Of a stretch of DNA of 64,000 nt, positions 1-9,012 are shown piece after piece. Source of the stretch: Clostridiales bacterium UBA4080 (GTDB taxonomy: Bacteria; Bacillota; Clostridia; Lachnospirales; Vallitaleaceae); contig DFYO01000076.1 of the NCBI GenBank assembly GCA_002381865.1, positions 1 to 64,000 on the forward strand. The letters run 5' to 3'. Under the pieces are notes generated by a model, which was not told where the DNA came from, searched no databases, and worked only from the letters and a program-made list of their open reading frames with translations. The position numbers and the translations under genes were made by a program. Every line of letters starts with the position of its first letter. The first letter of the stretch is position 1.

Positions 1-72
1 TTTGATTTTAGAGATATTTCGTTTGCTGTTACAAATAGTCTTAACACCAAACGAAATATCTCTAAAATCAAA
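1..72. repeat. Perfect 25-bp inverted repeat at the window edge
   Basis: Bases 1-25 are the exact reverse complement of bases 48-72, with a 22-base loop. The left arm may continue outside the window. The structure lies inside the first reading frame, has no T-tract and does not look like a terminator. A perfect fold-back at the very end of a sequence is a common signature of an amplification or assembly artefact, but a real hairpin cannot be excluded. Confidence 0.9.
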
Positions 73-403
73 AAACGAAGATCTAGCATCAGTATATGCA
101 ATAAGTGCAATAGAAAAATGCAAAAGCGCAGATACAATTAATAAAATGCTTGAAAGCTTTGAGCAGGAGGGTGCAAAAATTACAAAAAAGAATGATAGTA
201 CCGCTATAGAATATTTTTATGACGAAGATTGGGAAAAGCTGGAGTATAAGAGCAATAATTCGAAACCAAGCTATTTATTACTGCTAACACTTAAAAACAG
301 TACTAATAAAGTATATGATATGAATTCAAAAGTATTTCAGATAGATAAAAAAACTGACTCTAAAGTATTAATAACAGAAATTATTACTAAAAAATACTTT
401 TAA
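2..403 (+). CDS. Pilin-like small protein, N-terminus uncertain (partial)
   Basis: The readable product is about 133 residues, but its first 24 or so codons lie in the inverted repeat at the window edge, so the TTG start is not trusted and the true N-terminus is probably missing. The rest is a polar alpha/beta protein whose helix (roughly residues 28-55) followed by beta-rich sequence resembles minor type IV pilins or ComG-like pseudopilins. No motif is decisive. It ends 10 bases before a gene for a membrane-anchored PilX/TadE-like protein, which supports a pilus or secretion role. The family is inferred from appearance and context only. Confidence 0.4.
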   Translation: MILEIFRLLLQIVLTPNEISLKSKNEDLASVYAISAIEKCKSADTINKMLESFEQEGAKITKKNDSTAIEYFYDEDWEKLEYKSNNSKPSYLLLLTLKNSTNKVYDMNSKVFQIDKKTDSKVLITEIITKKYF

Positions 404-413
404 GGAGACGCTT

Positions 414-962
414 ATGATAAAAAATAATTCAGGAGCAACCTCTGTTTTTGTAATAATGCTTATGGTTGTACTTACAGCCTTTGGAATTGCGGCGCTTACT
501 ACCTCTAATGCAGGGTTGAAGTTATCCAGAAAAACTAGCCAATGGTTTAAAGAATATTATCTGCTAGAGGGAGAAGCAGAAAGAGTGCTTGCGCTTGTTG
601 ACGAGAGCTTAATTATTGCAAAGCAAGATGCAGAGTCAGTAAAAGATGCTAAAACCTTTAGTGAAAATTATAATTTAATAGCATATAAGGAGTTATTAGA
701 ATTATCAAAGCATATAAAAAATATGGAAATAAAAAACAATCCATTAACTGTTATTTACACAGTTACAGAAGATAAAAAGGAATATCCTAAAAACATTACA
801 GTAGTTTTGAAGATACCAGAAATTGATAATAAGACAAAAAACAGCCGCCTAAAGAATTATGAAATATATCAATGGAAGGAATGGCAAGAGAAATTTGAAT
901 TTGATAATAGCATTGAGTTTGAAGATCCGCAATTTGAAAATCCTCAATTTTACATTGAATAA
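414..962 (+). CDS. Membrane-anchored PilX/TadE-like protein
   Basis: A 182-residue protein with a short basic N-terminus, one hydrophobic segment at about residues 10-30, then a long hydrophilic, largely helical exterior domain. This layout, with a small-residue-rich transmembrane segment followed by a charged helix, is typical of PilX/TadE-like pilus assembly proteins and fits the preceding pilin-like gene. The C-terminus contains a short near-repeat (EDPQFENPQF). The ATG has a GGAG ribosome binding site. No catalytic motif is visible, so the role in pilus biogenesis is an inference. Confidence 0.45.
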   Translation: MIKNNSGATSVFVIMLMVVLTAFGIAALTTSNAGLKLSRKTSQWFKEYYLLEGEAERVLALVDESLIIAKQDAESVKDAKTFSENYNLIAYKELLELSKHIKNMEIKNNPLTVIYTVTEDKKEYPKNITVVLKIPEIDNKTKNSRLKNYEIYQWKEWQEKFEFDNSIEFEDPQFENPQFYIE

Positions 963-1093
963 AGCAATTTGATATGATAAAATTTATAAAGGTTTAAACA
1001 TGCAGTCAATTAAGACTTGATAACAGTCTTTTGTATGAATTGTTTATGCTTTGAGCTAATTAGTAAAAACTAGAATAAGAAAGCAGGAAAACT

Positions 1094-2929
1094 ATGTGTG
1101 GATATGTAGGATTTGTAGATAAAATAGATAGCAAGGATCAAGTTTTAACAGAAATGATGAATCAAATCATTCACAGAGGTCCAGATAGTGATGGAAGATA
1201 TGCCGATGACAATTGTGCCTTAGGCTTTAGAAGACTTTCGATTATCGACCTCGAGGGAGGCTCACAGCCTTTATATAATGAAGACAATACAATGGTTTTG
1301 GTTTTTAATGGTGAAATATATAATTTCAAACAAATAAAAAAGGATTTAATTGAAAAAGGTCATATATTTAAAACCTCAACGGATTCAGAGGTTTTAATTC
1401 ATGGATATGAAGAATATAAAACTGATTTAGTATCAAAGCTTAGAGGAATGTTCAGCTTTGTTATTTGGGACAAAAATACAAATACACTTTTTGGTGCTCG
1501 TGACTTTTTTGGAATTAAACCATTTTATTATGGATTAATGGAAGATAGCTTCGTTTTTGGTTCTGAAATAAAAAGTATATTAAAGCATCCTTCTGTAAAA
1601 AAAGAGCTAAATGAAATAGCACTCGAAAACTATCTTACCTTTCAATATTCACCAACTAGCGAAACCTTTTTTAAGAACATTTTCAAGCTACCTCCTGCCC
1701 ATTATTTTACTTATAAAAATGGAGATATGCAGATAGAGAGGTACTGGGAACCGGACTTTGAAACTGAAGAAAAATCATTAAATACTTATGTTGAGCTTAT
1801 AGATGAGCAGTTTAAGGAATCAGTTGAAGCACATAAGATTTCTGATGTTGAGGTAGGCTGCTTTTTATCTAGTGGAGTTGATTCAAGCTATGTGGCGTCT
1901 TGCTTTAATGGTCAAAAAACCTTTACAGTTGGTTTTGATTATCACAAGTACAACGAGATAGATTATGCCAAGGAATTATCTGAATATATTAATATAGAAA
2001 ATCATAGCAAAATTATTACAACCAAGGAATATTGGGATGTATTGCCAAAGGTTCAATACCAAATGGACGAGCCTCTTGCTGATCCGGCAGCAGTTGCGTT
2101 ATATTTTGTAAGTCAGCTTGCTAGTAAGTATGTTAAGGTGGTTTTATCAGGAGAAGGCGCAGATGAGCTTTTTGGCGGCTATAATATTTACAGAGAGCCA
2201 ATGGATATTGCATTTTATACAAAGCTTCCTAAGGGACTTAGAAAGCTAATAGGAGCGGTTGCTTCAATGCTTCCAGATGTAAAAGGAAAAAGCTTTTTAA
2301 TAAGAGGAAGTAAGCCTCTGGAGATGAGATTTATTGGAAATGCGAATATTTTTAGTGAAAAGGAAAGAAAAAGTATTTTGAGAATTGATACAGGAGCACC
2401 TTCTCCCTTTGAGCTTACAGCACCTTATTACAATAAGGTGAAGGATAAGGATGAGGTAACTAAAATGCAGTTTTTAGATATACATATGTGGATGGCGGGT
2501 GACATCCTACTTAAAGCAGATAAAATGAGCATGGCTCATTCATTAGAGCTTAGAGTACCGTTTTTAGATAAAGAGGTTATGAAGCTGGCAGGTAAAATTC
2601 CCGCTAAATACAGAGTTAATAATATAAATACAAAATACGCAATGAGATTAGCTGCACTTAAAAACATACCTGAAAAGGTTGCTCAAAAGAAAAAACTTGG
2701 TTTTCCAGTGCCAATAAGAGTATGGTTAAAGGAAGAAAAGTACTATTTACAAGTTAAAGAGGCTTTTTCATCAGAACATTCAAAAAGATTTTTCCATGAA
2801 GCCGAATTAAATAAGCTTTTACTTCAGCATTACAGAGGAAAAAAAGATAACTCCAGAAAAATCTGGACAATTTATATGTTTTTGCTATGGTACAAAGAAT
2901 ACTTTTCAGATGAAGAAATAAAGGGATAA
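1094..2929 (+). CDS. asnB: Asparagine synthase, glutamine-hydrolysing
   Basis: Converts aspartate, glutamine and ATP to asparagine and glutamate in the cytoplasm. The 611-residue length is normal. Cys2, exposed after removal of the initiator Met (MCGYVGF), is the glutaminase nucleophile of the class II amidotransferase domain (about residues 2-210); HRGPDSDG and NGEIYN are standard pocket motifs. The synthetase domain carries the PP-loop SSGVDSS near residue 258 and the GEGADELFGGY motif near residue 352. It is closest in style to the AsnB/AsnO group of Firmicutes. A 3-base gap to the following membrane-protein gene suggests cotranscription. No odd features. Confidence 0.95.
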   Translation: MCGYVGFVDKIDSKDQVLTEMMNQIIHRGPDSDGRYADDNCALGFRRLSIIDLEGGSQPLYNEDNTMVLVFNGEIYNFKQIKKDLIEKGHIFKTSTDSEVLIHGYEEYKTDLVSKLRGMFSFVIWDKNTNTLFGARDFFGIKPFYYGLMEDSFVFGSEIKSILKHPSVKKELNEIALENYLTFQYSPTSETFFKNIFKLPPAHYFTYKNGDMQIERYWEPDFETEEKSLNTYVELIDEQFKESVEAHKISDVEVGCFLSSGVDSSYVASCFNGQKTFTVGFDYHKYNEIDYAKELSEYINIENHSKIITTKEYWDVLPKVQYQMDEPLADPAAVALYFVSQLASKYVKVVLSGEGADELFGGYNIYREPMDIAFYTKLPKGLRKLIGAVASMLPDVKGKSFLIRGSKPLEMRFIGNANIFSEKERKSILRIDTGAPSPFELTAPYYNKVKDKDEVTKMQFLDIHMWMAGDILLKADKMSMAHSLELRVPFLDKEVMKLAGKIPAKYRVNNINTKYAMRLAALKNIPEKVAQKKKLGFPVPIRVWLKEEKYYLQVKEAFSSEHSKRFFHEAELNKLLLQHYRGKKDNSRKIWTIYMFLLWYKEYFSDEEIKG

Positions 2930-2932
2930 TTT

Positions 2933-3502
2933 ATGAAAAAAAAAGGTGAATTTGGATATATACAGGATACAAAAGCACACAATTTCAAATTAGCAATGAT
3001 TATGCTTTTAATTGCTTTATCTGTATTTATATTTGGTAAGGCATTACTGCCTAAAATGTTTAATTATTTTGCAGTTGTTGCAGCACTTCTGATGCTTCCG
3101 GTAGCTCAGTGTATTACTAGATATTTAGTTTTTAAAGGTTTTAAATCAATTAAAAAACAGCTTTATGAAAAACTTACACAAATTGATCAAGAAGTTTTAT
3201 TACTTTATGACCTTATATTAGTTTTTTCAAAAAAAACTATTCAATCTAAGGTTACAGCAATAATAAATGATACAATTATTGTATATATAGAGGACAACAA
3301 AAAAGAAAAAAATAAAGAATTAGCAGAAGAGGTAATTAACAAAATATTAGAAAAGAACAAGATCAAAGCTAAGCTTGAGATAATTGTAGATGAAGAAGCT
3401 TATATTGATAGGATTAACAAACTTTTTGAAGAGAATAAAACAATTCTTGATAATCAGCTTCAGGACAATCTGGCGGAAATATTATTGTTAAGTTCTATAT
3501 AG
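2933..3502 (+). CDS. Unknown membrane protein with two N-terminal TM helices
   Basis: A 189-residue protein I do not recognise. Two hydrophobic helices at about residues 20-40 and 42-65 form a hairpin in the membrane, followed by a charged, Lys/Glu-rich cytoplasmic domain that looks alpha/beta. No catalytic or nucleotide-binding motif is seen. It lies 3 bases after asnB and 8 bases before an RluC-type pseudouridine synthase, so it is probably part of that transcript. Its function cannot be inferred from this sequence. Confidence 0.7.
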   Translation: MKKKGEFGYIQDTKAHNFKLAMIMLLIALSVFIFGKALLPKMFNYFAVVAALLMLPVAQCITRYLVFKGFKSIKKQLYEKLTQIDQEVLLLYDLILVFSKKTIQSKVTAIINDTIIVYIEDNKKEKNKELAEEVINKILEKNKIKAKLEIIVDEEAYIDRINKLFEENKTILDNQLQDNLAEILLLSSI

Positions 3503-3510
3503 GGATAATT

Positions 3511-4506
3511 ATGCAAAAGACTATTGTAAATCAAAAACAAGAAAATCAAAGAGCGGACAAATTTGTTTTAAAGCTTTTAGGTAAAGCGCCTAAGAGCTTT
3601 ATTTATAAAATGTTCAGGAAAAAAAATATTTTACTTAACAATAAAAAAATAATTGGTAATGAGATATTAAAGCAAGGAGATGAAATAACATTTTATCTGG
3701 CAGAGGAAACCTATGAAAAATTCCAAACAGAGCTAAAACCGTTGTTTGATTTTGAAAACAAGGATAAATCACAAGGCTTTATTGAAAAAAATTCAAGTGA
3801 AAAGCTTTCGATAATATATGAAGATGAGGAGCTTTTTGTATGCAATAAACCATCTGGTATGCTTTCGCAGCCCGACGGTAAAAGCATTAGCCTTGTTAAT
3901 CAGATTGAAGCTTATCTTGGCACAGAAAAGGGCTTTAAGCCAGGAATATGTAATCGTTTAGATAGAAATACAAGCGGAATTGTAATAGCAGGCAAGTCCA
4001 TAAAAGCACTACAGGTAATAAATAAAATAATTGCCGAAAAAAACGCTGAAAAAAAATATCTTACAATCGTTATGGGGGTTATTAAAGATACCTTAATCCT
4101 TGAAGAATATCTGCTTAAGGACCATAAGCTCAATAAGGTTAGTATAAATAGTAAAGAGGGAAGTTATGTTAAAACCATAGCAAGTCCCCTACAAAACAAT
4201 GGCGAATTTACTTTGCTGGAGGTAATTATTGAAACCGGCAAATCGCATCAAATTCGAGCACAGCTAGCAGCAAGAGGTTTTCCGTTAATTGGAGATTTTA
4301 AATATGGCAATTCTAATATTAATCAGCTTTTTTTGAAAAAATACGGCCTTAAAAATCAGCTATTACATGCTTATAAGTTTGGTATTGTTAAGAGCTATGA
4401 ACCTTTTTTATATTGGCGAGGCATGCAATTTGTTGCACCATTGCCTCAACAATTTGAAAATATTCTTAAAGGGCTTGGGTTAAAAGTGACAAATGAAAAC
4501 AATTAA
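3511..4506 (+). CDS. RluC/RluD-family pseudouridine synthase
   Basis: Isomerises uridines in rRNA, most likely 23S. The N-terminal S4 RNA-binding domain spans about residues 10-75; the catalytic domain carries NRLDRNTSG near residue 149, whose Asp is the conserved nucleophile, and the IETGKSHQIRAQLA motif near residue 247. The base before RLD is Asn rather than the more usual His, a variant seen in RluC-like Firmicute members. A second paralogue, RluD, lies at about 46.6 kb. The last 14 bases overlap queG in another frame, indicating translational coupling. The exact target uridines cannot be read from the sequence. Confidence 0.88.
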   Translation: MQKTIVNQKQENQRADKFVLKLLGKAPKSFIYKMFRKKNILLNNKKIIGNEILKQGDEITFYLAEETYEKFQTELKPLFDFENKDKSQGFIEKNSSEKLSIIYEDEELFVCNKPSGMLSQPDGKSISLVNQIEAYLGTEKGFKPGICNRLDRNTSGIVIAGKSIKALQVINKIIAEKNAEKKYLTIVMGVIKDTLILEEYLLKDHKLNKVSINSKEGSYVKTIASPLQNNGEFTLLEVIIETGKSHQIRAQLAARGFPLIGDFKYGNSNINQLFLKKYGLKNQLLHAYKFGIVKSYEPFLYWRGMQFVAPLPQQFENILKGLGLKVTNENN

Positions 4507-5557
4507 TAAAGCATCAAAAAATAAAATTATTGAATTTTCTAAAAAAATTAACATTCATAAAATTGGCTTCACTAAAGCTTATTATGATTATTTTAAACTT
4601 TCAGAGTACAATTATAGAAAAGAAAATAATCTTTTGTGTGAGCTTGAAATAAATGATAATTTGGTTGAAATGCTTGAGCCATCTTATTGGTTAGAAAATG
4701 CCAAAAGCATTATTGTTATATTGGAAGGCTATAAGCTTGTTGATACCTTTGAATTTAATAAAAACAAAGATGCATTAGAAGGTATAATATCTGGGGCAAG
4801 TGTTTATAAGGATTATCATAAAATAGTAAGGGATAAACTTGATAAACTTAAGCTTTTTATTGAAAAAGAGTACAAATGTAATTGCAGATCTATTTGTGAC
4901 AGTAATACTTTTTCAGACAGAAACCTTGCCTTAAGTGCAGGACTAGGTGAAATAGGCAAAAACTCCTTTTTAATTAATGAAGAGTTAGGTAGCTCAACAT
5001 ATATAGGATATTTGATAACTGATATAGAAATTGACAGCTATGATAACTATAAAACAAACAATATATGCAGTAATTGCAATCTTTGTGTTGAGATTTGCCC
5101 TAATAATGCAATAATTGGAAACAATCAAATTAATCCTAATAGGTGTGTTTCTTTTTTAACGCAGGCAAAAAGACTTTCTGAAAAGGATAAGCCACTTATA
5201 TATAATTCGCTTTATGGTTGTGATATTTGTCAGCTTGTATGTCCCTATAACAGAATTAATGCTCAATCCTTTAATGGTTATCAAAATACATCCGAGCAAA
5301 TAATTCCAGTAGCTGTTTCTATAAATGAGCTGATTAGTATCAGCAATAAAGAGTTTAAAAGCACCTTTGGCGCGAGCTCAGCAGGCTGGATTGGAAAAAA
5401 GAGAATGCAAAGAAATGCAATAATTACATTGGGTAATATTGCTTCGAGTAATGCAAAAAAATTATTGAAAGATATATTAAATAATAATCCTGATGAGGAT
5501 GTTAAAAATGAGGTTATTTCCTCACTAAATAGAATAGAAACAAATGAGAAGGATTAA
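4493..5557 (+). CDS. queG: Epoxyqueuosine reductase
   Basis: Catalyses the last step of queuosine formation in tRNA, reduction of epoxyqueuosine, using cobalamin and two [4Fe-4S] clusters. The two cluster motifs are visible: CSNCNLCVEICPNNAI (about residues 197-212) and CDICQLVCPYN (about 243-253). The C-terminal part is HEAT-like (ITLGNIASSNAKKLL). At 354 residues it has the usual length. It overlaps the end of the pseudouridine synthase gene, so two RNA-modification enzymes are translationally coupled. No queuosine-synthesis genes other than this salvage-end enzyme are in the window. Confidence 0.9.
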   Translation: MKTINKASKNKIIEFSKKINIHKIGFTKAYYDYFKLSEYNYRKENNLLCELEINDNLVEMLEPSYWLENAKSIIVILEGYKLVDTFEFNKNKDALEGIISGASVYKDYHKIVRDKLDKLKLFIEKEYKCNCRSICDSNTFSDRNLALSAGLGEIGKNSFLINEELGSSTYIGYLITDIEIDSYDNYKTNNICSNCNLCVEICPNNAIIGNNQINPNRCVSFLTQAKRLSEKDKPLIYNSLYGCDICQLVCPYNRINAQSFNGYQNTSEQIIPVAVSINELISISNKEFKSTFGASSAGWIGKKRMQRNAIITLGNIASSNAKKLLKDILNNNPDEDVKNEVISSLNRIETNEKD

Positions 5558-5580
5558 TATTTAACAATAGGGGGGATAAT

Positions 5581-6114
5581 ATGGCTTGGCAATCCAGAGG
5601 ACTTAGAGGAAGCAGCTTAGAAGAGCTGATTAATATGACAAATGAAAAGTATCGCGAGCATGGACTTGCTTTAATTCAAAAGATACCAACTCCAATTAAG
5701 CCTATAAAGCTAGACAAGGAAAAGGGTCATATTAGTCTTGCTTATTTTGAAAAATCAAGTACGGTAGATTATATAGGAGTCGTTCAGGGCATACCGGTTT
5801 GCTTTGAAGCCAAAGAAACAGTTAAGGATTATTTCCCGATGCAGAATATTCATCCTCATCAAATTAGTTTTATGCAGGATTTTGAAAAGCAGGGCGGTAT
5901 TGCATTTCTAATAATAGATTTTACAGCACTAAATAAAACCTATTTTTTACCCTTCAAGCGAGTAAATGAATTTTTTCTTAAAATACAAGAGGGGGGAAGA
6001 AAGAGAATACCCTTGTCTGAATTTAAGGATGAAAATATAATAAGTTCTAAAGCAGGATATTTTCTTCATTATCTTGAAAATCTAAAACAATTCATAGTAG
6101 AAAACAATTTATAA
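5581..6114 (+). CDS. recU: Holliday junction resolvase RecU
   Basis: A Firmicute resolvase that cleaves Holliday junctions in recombination repair and chromosome segregation. The 177 residues contain the nuclease core: Asp in STVDYIGV, and the CFEAKET pair (Glu and Lys), followed by HPHQISFM, the family signature. It is slightly shorter than the roughly 200 residues of Bacillus RecU, with a short N-terminal arm. The start has a strong AGGGGGG ribosome binding site. The usual downstream partner, a class A penicillin-binding protein gene, is absent; a hairpin and then a secreted hydrolase gene follow. Confidence 0.93.
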   Translation: MAWQSRGLRGSSLEELINMTNEKYREHGLALIQKIPTPIKPIKLDKEKGHISLAYFEKSSTVDYIGVVQGIPVCFEAKETVKDYFPMQNIHPHQISFMQDFEKQGGIAFLIIDFTALNKTYFLPFKRVNEFFLKIQEGGRKRIPLSEFKDENIISSKAGYFLHYLENLKQFIVENNL

Positions 6115-6154
6115 AACCAAAAACAAATCTATTTCTTGGGCTTATATCAAACTA

Positions 6155-6179
6155 ATATTGTTTGCAAATCAAACAATAT
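6155..6179 (+). terminator. Hairpin after recU
   Basis: A 10-bp perfect stem (ATATTGTTTG paired with CAAACAATAT) with a 5-base loop stands about 40 bases after the recU stop. It has no clear T-tract after the stem, so it is at best a weak or 3'-end-stabilising terminator. Confidence 0.45.
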
Positions 6180-6266
6180 AAAATATTAAAGCATGATTTT
6201 TAAAAAATAAATTCACCATAATAATTAAATATCTCATCGAAATATTACAAAACTATTAATTTTTAA

Positions 6267-6295
6267 TTGCAATTCTTCGCATATTAGAGTATAAT
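6267..6295 (+). promoter_or_regulatory. Sigma-A-type promoter for the SleB-like gene
   Basis: TTGCAA and TATAAT are separated by 17 bases, 41 bases upstream of the ATG of the secreted hydrolase gene. The fit to the vegetative consensus is good. Nothing suggests a sporulation sigma factor. Confidence 0.6.
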
Positions 6296-6336
6296 CAATA
6301 AAAGTATTAATTAGCTTTAAAATTGCGAGGTGTATA

Positions 6337-7155
6337 ATGAAAAAATTTATTATAGCAGTGTGTTTTACGTTTTTAGTTTTTTTTGCGGCAGGGCTTGATT
6401 CTAAAGCGGCTACAAGTATTGAAACAACACTTTATGTTAATGGCAAGTTTGTAGACTGTGAGGTTCAGCCATATACAAAAAGCGGAGTTTCCTTTGTTCC
6501 ATTAAGGGCTATATCTAATTCTTTGGGTATTACCAATATTCATTATAATGGAGAAGATAAATCGATATCAGTAAATGATGGATATAAAACTATTACCTTT
6601 TATGTTAATCAGAAAAAGGTTCTTGTTAATGGTTATGAATATTACATTAATCAGGCACCGCATATTACAAATAATACTACAATGGTTCCGATGGAATTTA
6701 TTGCTGACAATTATAATTTAAGCTCATCTTGGGATAGTCTTACAAAATCCTTGATTGTAGTAAAAAACGGAGTATCTCCAAATCAATTTACAAGAACTTC
6801 AGAGGGTTATCTTCCAGAGGATGTTATTTGGCTTTCACGTATAGTTCAAGTTGAAGCAGGCTATGCTAGCTATGAATGCAAGCTTGGAGTTGCAAATGTA
6901 GTAATTAATAGAAAGAACAGCCCAAAATTTCCTAATACTATTAAAGCAGTAATTTTTGCACAGGGTCAATTTCCTCCAGCTCATAAATCGGGATTTTCAA
7001 CGATGACACCTTCAGCAGAATGCATTGCAGTTGCCAAAAAGGCATTAAATGGGCACAATAATGTTTCAAGCTCGCTTTATTTTAATAACAGACCTTTTAG
7101 CTCTAAGTCAGGAGACTTATATAAGGTAATTAATGGCGAGTATTTTTACTACTAA
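6337..7155 (+). CDS. Secreted cell-wall hydrolase, copper-amine-oxidase-N plus SleB-like
   Basis: A 272-residue exported protein. Residues 1-25 form a signal peptide ending near SKAA. Residues about 30-145 are the copper amine oxidase N-terminal-like domain, a wall-associated module of Clostridia with two YVNGK/VPLRAIS-style repeats. The C-terminal third is the Hydrolase_2/SleB-like lytic transglycosylase domain: WLSRIVQVEAGYASYECKLG (catalytic Glu in VEAG), GVANVVINR and the FNNRPF end. Known members cut spore cortex or vegetative peptidoglycan; without a spore-specific promoter, vegetative wall turnover is as likely as germination. Confidence 0.82.
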   Translation: MKKFIIAVCFTFLVFFAAGLDSKAATSIETTLYVNGKFVDCEVQPYTKSGVSFVPLRAISNSLGITNIHYNGEDKSISVNDGYKTITFYVNQKKVLVNGYEYYINQAPHITNNTTMVPMEFIADNYNLSSSWDSLTKSLIVVKNGVSPNQFTRTSEGYLPEDVIWLSRIVQVEAGYASYECKLGVANVVINRKNSPKFPNTIKAVIFAQGQFPPAHKSGFSTMTPSAECIAVAKKALNGHNNVSSSLYFNNRPFSSKSGDLYKVINGEYFYY

Positions 7156-7284
7156 TACTTATAAAAACTAAAATATAAAAACGGATTAATTGCCATATAA
7201 TATTTTTAATGTTGTTTTTATTGAAAGATTTTCCAGTATGGCTTATAATATTTCGTAGTACTAATTTTATTGGAGGAATCTTAG

Positions 7285-7518
7285 ATGGATAAAGCAACAA
7301 TAGTTTTGATTTTTAACATTCTGGATTATGTGGCTATTGCACTTTTTATGATAGCAGGACTTTTTGCTATTATAAAGCCAGAAAAAACGTATTACATTAC
7401 TTGCGCCAAAAAGAACCGTGGAATTAAGCCAGATGCAAAAAAGCTAAAAAACGTAAGATTATACGGAACACTGCTGTTGGTTGCAGTAGGAATAGGTCTT
7501 GTTGAAATTTTTATATAG
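7285..7518 (+). CDS. Small two-helix membrane protein (DUF3784-like)
   Basis: A 77-residue protein with hydrophobic helices at about residues 7-28 and 57-76 and a basic loop between them (KKNRGIKPDAKKLKN). The size and the helix-loop-helix pattern resemble DUF3784 and similar small Firmicute proteins, whose function is not known. It has its own GGAGG ribosome binding site and is followed at once by a strong terminator, so it is probably a single-gene unit. Confidence 0.6.
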   Translation: MDKATIVLIFNILDYVAIALFMIAGLFAIIKPEKTYYITCAKKNRGIKPDAKKLKNVRLYGTLLLVAVGIGLVEIFI

Positions 7519-7528
7519 TTTAAATATA

Positions 7529-7565
7529 CAAGCTTTTCTTTAAGAGAAAAGCTTGTTTCTTTATT
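7529..7565 (+). terminator. Rho-independent terminator before the his operon
   Basis: A perfect 11-bp stem (CAAGCTTTTCT with AGAAAAGCTTG) with a 5-base loop is followed by TTTCTTTATT, just after the small membrane protein gene. Confidence 0.88.
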
Positions 7566-7596
7566 AAATTAATGCCCATTTTTACAAATCAAAGGG

Positions 7597-7625
7597 TTGA
7601 CAATGATAAAAAAATAGAATATAAT
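7597..7625 (+). promoter_or_regulatory. Consensus promoter of the his operon
   Basis: TTGACA and TATAAT match the vegetative consensus perfectly and are separated by 17 bases, about 65 bases upstream of hisZ. The leader is too short for a T-box and shows no His-codon leader peptide or attenuator. Confidence 0.85.
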
Positions 7626-7690
7626 TTTTATGAATTAGCAAATTAGCACTTTACTACAAGACAGTGTTTAACGTACTAGGAGGATTAAAA

Positions 7691-8989
7691 ATGAATGACA
7701 GATTATTACATATACCTGAAGGAGTCAGGGATTTATATACATTAGAGGCATCTAAGAAAATAGAGCTTGAAAATAGAATTTCCAGCGTATTTAATTCTTA
7801 TGGTTATAAACCCGTTCAAACACCAACATTTGAATTTATTGATATCTTTAGCAAGGAAATGGGAACAGTAGATATTAAAATGATGTATAAGTTTTTTGAC
7901 CGAGATGGAAATATTCTTGCTTTACGACCTGATATTACGCCATCTATAGCTCGATTTGTTGCATCCTCCTTTGAAAAAGATAGTATGCCTAATCGTATTT
8001 GCTATCTTGGAAATACCTACCGTAATAATGAAAGCTATCAAGGCAAGCTTAGAGAGGTTACTCAGGGTGGGGTTGAACTTATTGGAATTGACAGCCCTGA
8101 TGCTGACGCCGAAATTATTGCAGTTTTAGTTAACAGCCTTTTAGTTTCAGGGCTAGAAGAATTTCAAATTGATATAGGATTGGCAAGCTTTTTTAAGGCA
8201 ATTATAGAAGAAGCAGGAATAGATTCCTCTTATGAGGAGGAACTTAGAAGATTTATTGATGAAAAAAACTATATTGCAATTGAAGAAATATTATTGAGTT
8301 TAAATATGGATGAAGAGCATAAGCAAGCTTTGCTTGACTTGCCTAAGATGTTTGGTTCAATTGATATTATTGAAAAGGCAAAGCTTATGACTAAATCTTC
8401 AAAGGCATTAATGGCATTAGATAGATTAGAAAAAATATATTCTGTATTAAAGGATTATGGGGTTGAGAATTACATCTCTATTGATCTTGGTATGGTTAGT
8501 CAGATAAACTATTACACAGGTATTGTATTTAGAGCATATACCTATGGTACTGGAGTTGCTATTGCTGATGGAGGAAGATACGACGGATTGCTTGGGCATT
8601 TTGGATATGACACTCCGGCAGTAGGCTTTGCTATTATTATTGATGAGCTAATGGCTTCTATTTTAAGAAAAGATATTGATATTCCTGCACAAGAAATTCA
8701 TACACTTTTATTATACAATGATGCTTCAAGAAAAATTGCAATACAGATTGCCGAAAGCATGAGAAGTCAGGATATGAATATTGAAATTGGCATGCTGGAC
8801 AAAGCTGTCGAAGAAAACATTATTTATGGCAAAAAACAGCGTATTGGCGGGATAATGAATTTTATTTCAGGGGAACAGGTTGAGTTAATTAATCTTATAA
8901 CTGATGAAAAAACAATACTTGCAGTTTCAGATTTATTTGAGGACGAATATGATTCTGAATGTACTGATGGCTGTAGCTGCTGTAACTAA
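7691..8989 (+). CDS. hisZ: ATP phosphoribosyltransferase regulatory subunit HisZ
   Basis: A catalytically silent paralogue of histidyl-tRNA synthetase that activates short HisG and gives histidine feedback. PEGVRDLYTLEA at the N-terminus, LRPDITPSIARF and the GGRYDGLLGHFG motif identify the family. The ATG chosen has AGGAGG 7 bases upstream; an in-frame TTG 27 bases earlier is unlikely. The 432 residues are a little long because the protein ends in a cysteine-rich tail, CTDGCSCCN, after an acidic stretch. That tail is not a normal HisZ feature and could bind a metal or cluster. Confidence 0.92.
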   Translation: MNDRLLHIPEGVRDLYTLEASKKIELENRISSVFNSYGYKPVQTPTFEFIDIFSKEMGTVDIKMMYKFFDRDGNILALRPDITPSIARFVASSFEKDSMPNRICYLGNTYRNNESYQGKLREVTQGGVELIGIDSPDADAEIIAVLVNSLLVSGLEEFQIDIGLASFFKAIIEEAGIDSSYEEELRRFIDEKNYIAIEEILLSLNMDEEHKQALLDLPKMFGSIDIIEKAKLMTKSSKALMALDRLEKIYSVLKDYGVENYISIDLGMVSQINYYTGIVFRAYTYGTGVAIADGGRYDGLLGHFGYDTPAVGFAIIIDELMASILRKDIDIPAQEIHTLLLYNDASRKIAIQIAESMRSQDMNIEIGMLDKAVEENIIYGKKQRIGGIMNFISGEQVELINLITDEKTILAVSDLFEDEYDSECTDGCSCCN

Positions 8990-9012
8990 TTTGAAATACC
9001 GGAGGATAAATA

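Noticed and set aside
3949..3985. Defective pseudouridine synthase because of NRLD instead of HRLD
   Set aside because: The catalytic Asp is present and NRLD is a normal variant in RluC-like Firmicute members.
7626..7690. T-box or His leader peptide before hisZ
   Set aside because: The leader is too short and has no run of His codons or terminator.
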